Assembly: GCA_021234155.1 (NCBI GenBank)
Contig: JAJEKV010000058.1
Location: forward strand, 7,688,992-7,752,991
Length of the DNA: 64,000 nucleotides
Source: Isoetes taiwanensis
Taxonomy: Eukaryota; Streptophyta; Lycopodiopsida; Isoetales; Isoetaceae
Direction: 5' to 3'
The first letter of the stretch is position 1. Each line of letters opens with the position of its first letter. This document shows positions 60,461 to 64,000 of the stretch, in pieces. Made by a program: the position numbers and the translations under genes. The notes below the pieces were generated by a model. The model was given only the letters and a program-made list of their open reading frames with translations, had not been told where the DNA came from and ran no database searches.

Positions 60461-63400
60461 CTAGTCTTCAATCACCAGACCAATGGAACCCACATGAGGA
60501 TGATAACCTTGGCCACCAAAAACAGGACGCATATAGGCATCATCAAATTTCCTCCACAAATGGTGCACTGTTGTGGTGGGATCTTGCAGCAGCAGTGATA
60601 AACTACTCCTTCTTAGCGATCTCCCATCCCCATCTCCATTTGTATCTCGTGATAGGAGCGGGAAATGCAGATCAATATCAAAGTGTGGTTCCTTGGGGGA
60701 CTCTGATGGAGTCGTTTCAGAACTTGAAGATGGAAGAAGAGGTGGATTCAAGCAATGTATTAATGGCTTCGTCAGAAGTCCAAACACCTGCATAAAGATT
60801 ATCAAAACAAAGGACTGCATACGCATTGCAAAAGTGATCTGTTCCAAGAACTCACTACAGTGCTGAAGAGTACAACAGACACAGTACTGCAAATCACAGT
60901 TGCATAGTCTGCATTCTGTGCAACTTGAAGAGATGGCTCCTCACGAGAAGAAGTGAACTGCCAAAGATAAAATATGGGATGTATCTCAATACAGGATGCG
61001 TTTTAATTCAAGATTATATTCAGATAATTGCCTGTTGGAAAGCCAGCGCTATTGACACTGCTCCACGCATCAGACCAGCCCACCAAATAATAACCTGCAT
61101 ATGCAAGAGCAGAAAAAGTCTTCAAAACTTAGCACATTAATCTAACCACAAGTGACAGCTCAAAGCAAAAAATCGTGAATATACCTGATGATGGAAGCTG
61201 ATTCTACTGCTGGGAGTTTTCCTCAAAAAGTTTGAAAGAGCAGAAAATGCAAAGACAAAAGCTGCCCTCCCAAGCAGAATTAGGAACATGACAATGCCGG
61301 AAATTGCCCATGATGCACTATCAAGTCCAAGGTATTAAAGAGTTATTCTTGATACTTCCATTAGAGTGCAAACTCAAAATTTCATTAATCTCTTGAATGT
61401 GTACTTGGTTAGGGGAGCCGAATTCAGCAACAAAAGGAATAATAAATAAACCATACCTACAAAGTAAAAACTACAAAGTGTTTATCCCTGTTAACAGCAT
61501 GCTTAATGGCAATCACGTGATGAGGGGCTTAAAAACAGTGAATGAACCTATGCCATAATATTGTAGCTCCTATAGTATCACATGTTCCAATCTGGTGCCA
61601 TCATGCCAAGAGATCAAAAAACCAAAGCAGATGCAATGTTTCTGTTAAAAGAGCCAAGTCATCTTTTCATAATAAACACGAAACTAAAAGTTCTTTGAAA
61701 CATGAGCATTGCTAGTAGAAGATGTTGGTCAACTTATATCTTAGTGCTGGTAAAACTCTTCATCAATATCAACAATCAATAGCTACACGAAAAGGCTATT
61801 ATAATATTTACATTATTTACCTGTGTCTTGCTAGCCGCCATTTTTGAACATCCAACACATCCATTCCAACATAAAGGAATATAAAGGTCTCTGCAATGAA
61901 TGAAAATGTTGCAAAAGCATGCCTGCAATGATTGCATCAGTCCTCAAGCCCACGCAATTCCTAAAGTACAAATTATATCCCAAATGCAGAACAAATGATG
62001 AACATACTTGGCTGTTATTCTGGAGTTTTCTGTCACGTTGTGCCAGGTGTAATGGGACATCACAATCCCACAAAAGAATACGCTCAGGATTCCACTCAAT
62101 TTACAGAGCTGTAAAAATAGATGTTAGAAACTATGGTTTTAATGCCTTCTACGCTTAGAACCAACCTCTGCTATGGTGTATGAAAGATAAGCCAAAAGTG
62201 CCATCATGGCAATCTCACGATCCGTTGAATGCCTGATAATAAATACGTTGTCAAACAAAGATATACTATATCAGCATCATGCTTGCTATCTAGGTGAGAA
62301 CCGCAAACAGAAAACTTTCCTATAAAAGATACTTTGTGCAAATAAGAATGCTTTGATCATTTTGAGTCATCTAACCTTCCAAAATAGAACTTTTTCATTG
62401 CGTACGCACTTAACAGCCCTGTCTGTAAAAATGAAATGCATCAGTACACTTTTACATGTGGTAGCAAGCAACCATCTTAATGTTCCTGAGAAATGCAATC
62501 CCAGAATCCAACCCTCTTGAGAGTATAAAATGGTTCCTAAATAATAAAGTAAACTGACGAAATGACAAATTAAATTAAAGGCATAAAACGTTCAATCCTC
62601 ATGAACAGAAACCAAAGTTCAAGTCGAAAACACAAACATATTACAAATGCAATCAAAATTTCTCGAAATCTGCACAATTCTTGGGAATCAATATACTATA
62701 CTCATACTGCTATATAAGAATCTTTTACTTGCCTAGGAGACCCCATGCATTCGTAATAAAAACAAAATCAATCATGACGCCTGGATTACTGGACCATTCA
62801 ATCTTCATTTAAAACAGTTGCATGCCAAACATTGCATGGATAAAGGCAATTATCTAAATCTAGTAAAAAAGAGTGTGCGCATTTTAAGCTTTAAAGAGAG
62901 AATCATAGAAAACATATAGCAAATATAACTGCAATGATAATGCATCAAAGTGTACCTACTAGTAAAAGGCATGTTATTATTCAACAAAACAGCCAGCCTA
63001 AGTTTAACAACTCACCCCTACTCCAAGTGAGGTACTAGCGGAAAATAGTGAAATGAAATCAAGGAGTATCTTCAGCCCAGTATGGATATCAAATTCAGCA
63101 ACATCAAACTTTTGGACAGCACGGAACAGCACCACGCATGTGGCATCATTTACAACCCCTTCTCCGAATACCAAGCTATACAATAGAGGAGTTTCATCTT
63201 GATGAAGCACCTAAGGTAACAAAAGTTAAATAGCAAATTTTTCCTGTTAAATAGAAATGCAATACACATAAATGCAATGAAAAAGCACATAAGGAACACA
63301 GTAAAACAGAAATTAAGGCGAACTTTCTTTCTCTATTTCAGTGTCAGAAGTCAAAACTGGCATCTTCACAATATGGAGCTAGGCACCCATGTAAAAAGCC

Positions 63401-63576
63401 TGGAAAAAGGATAGATCTTACCTTCTTGGATTAGATAAACACCAGAAACAAAGAAGTAACATTGATTGGTTAATCATTATGCCCATTCTCCATGAATGTG
63501 GCAATTATAATTTAGCTTTGAATGCATACCTGAAGAGTGCAGACAGTATCGGTTGCAGAAAATATAGCTCCAATAG
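60461..63576 (-). CDS. NHX-type Na+(K+)/H+ antiporter, 3' ten exons (5' end outside window)
   Basis: Exons on the minus strand: 63576-63530, 63210-63016, 62422-62376, 62232-62166, 62108-62008, 61922-61821, 61317-61185, 61094-61032, 60957-60856 and 60787-60461 (TAG). Phases join without a break. Readable motifs: AIFSATDTVCTLQ, VLHQDETPLLYSLVFGEGVV, NDATCVVLF (conserved Asp of the transport core), FLYVGMDVLD, LLGRAAFVF, WWAGLMRGAVSIALAF, VFGLLTKPL, and the C-terminal VHHLWRKFDDAYMRPVFGG of plant class-I (vacuolar) NHX. It exchanges cytosolic Na+ or K+ for vacuolar H+ (family knowledge). The exon at 61032 ends in a GC rather than GT donor (AG/GCAATT). The first exons, including the inhibitor-binding helix, are missing to the right. 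Confidence 0.9.
62425..63015 (-). other. NHX intron
   Basis: 593 nt between exons 63210-63016 and 62422-62376 with GTGAGT...TTTTTACAG borders. Nothing else recognised. Confidence 0.7.
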
Positions 63577-64000
63577 CTGCACATTGCATATACATCAGGC
63601 TCAATATCAAAGTGATGAAAAATCTATCTCAATGTTGATAATTACACGAAGTTACATCCAATAAATTCGAAAGACTTGCATGCTAATGTATGCCCATTGT
63701 ACCACAAAGCAACAGGGCTCTATCCATCCAATATTGGTATAATTAAATTCCCTGTTCATTATTACTGTACTAACGATGAATGGCTAACAGAAGCCAATGC
63801 AATGCTAGAACCCAAATTATCTAGTTCGTGAATGAATAAATTAACAGAAAGCAGGGCATAAATTGGTTGCCTATACACAAACCAGAAATAAGTATCTCAC
63901 ATGGGGATTCACCCACCAAGGTAAATTATTCTTAGAATGAAATGTCGGATACGGCAATGCACCAACGAAATATCTTAACTTGTAAGAGAAATTGTCAGGA
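63577..64000 (-). other. Part of an upstream NHX intron
   Basis: AT-rich with no exon match. The exon before GAIFSATD is expected further right, beyond the window. Confidence 0.5.

Overview
The window looks like nuclear DNA from a land plant with a large, repeat-rich genome. Evidence: nested LINE, Ty3/gypsy, Ty1/copia, hAT and PIF/Harbinger elements; a copia primer site complementary to initiator-Met tRNA; a cytochrome P450 fragment; and two spliced host genes, one a vacuolar-type NHX Na+/H+ antiporter. The species cannot be named. The LINEs do not look like the usual angiosperm L1 type, so a fern, gymnosperm or bryophyte-grade plant is possible (inference).

Layout. 0.2-1.6 kb: HARBI1-like transposase. 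1.89-55.59 kb: one (GA)n microsatellite locus filled by four non-LTR retrotransposons of one family, all on the minus strand and head to tail, separated only by (GA)n tracts (1894-1952, 8051-8105, 13367-13470, 18471-18578, 55469-55591). Copy 1 carries a 27-bp-period minisatellite inside ORF1. Copy 2 carries a 529-bp TIR element with a 9-bp target duplication. Copy 3 is nearly intact apart from a 263-bp MITE. Copy 4 is 5'-truncated and split into three pieces by a 29.2-kb gypsy element (19937-49126, TSD TATAG) and a 6.0-kb copia element (49364-55334, TSD TGTCT).

The gypsy element has two ~2.3-kb LTRs, enlarged by nested insertions to 3.8 and 3.0 kb. Its minus-strand coding region reads gag, protease, RNase H-like, RT, RNase H, integrase. 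It is broken by a foldback-ended element (28.0-29.6 kb) and by ~14.5 kb of satellites, inverted minisatellites and a P450-bearing repeat (31.0-45.6 kb). To the right of the array lie two GA-flanking repeat arms, a two-exon membrane-anchored coiled-coil gene (56.8-58.4 kb), a LINE remnant (59.2 kb) and the 3' ten exons of the NHX gene (60.5-63.6 kb), whose 5' end is beyond the window.

The main candidate for something undescribed is the LINE family. All copies end inside (TC)n whether full length or truncated. They share a 3' (TTTCA)n tail and a two-tier 3' stem-loop with compensatory changes. In the three copies that cover the junction, ORF1 and ORF2 lie in the same frame, separated by one UAG and a spacer of constant length. 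This fits a microsatellite-targeting, 3'-structure-recognising plant LINE.
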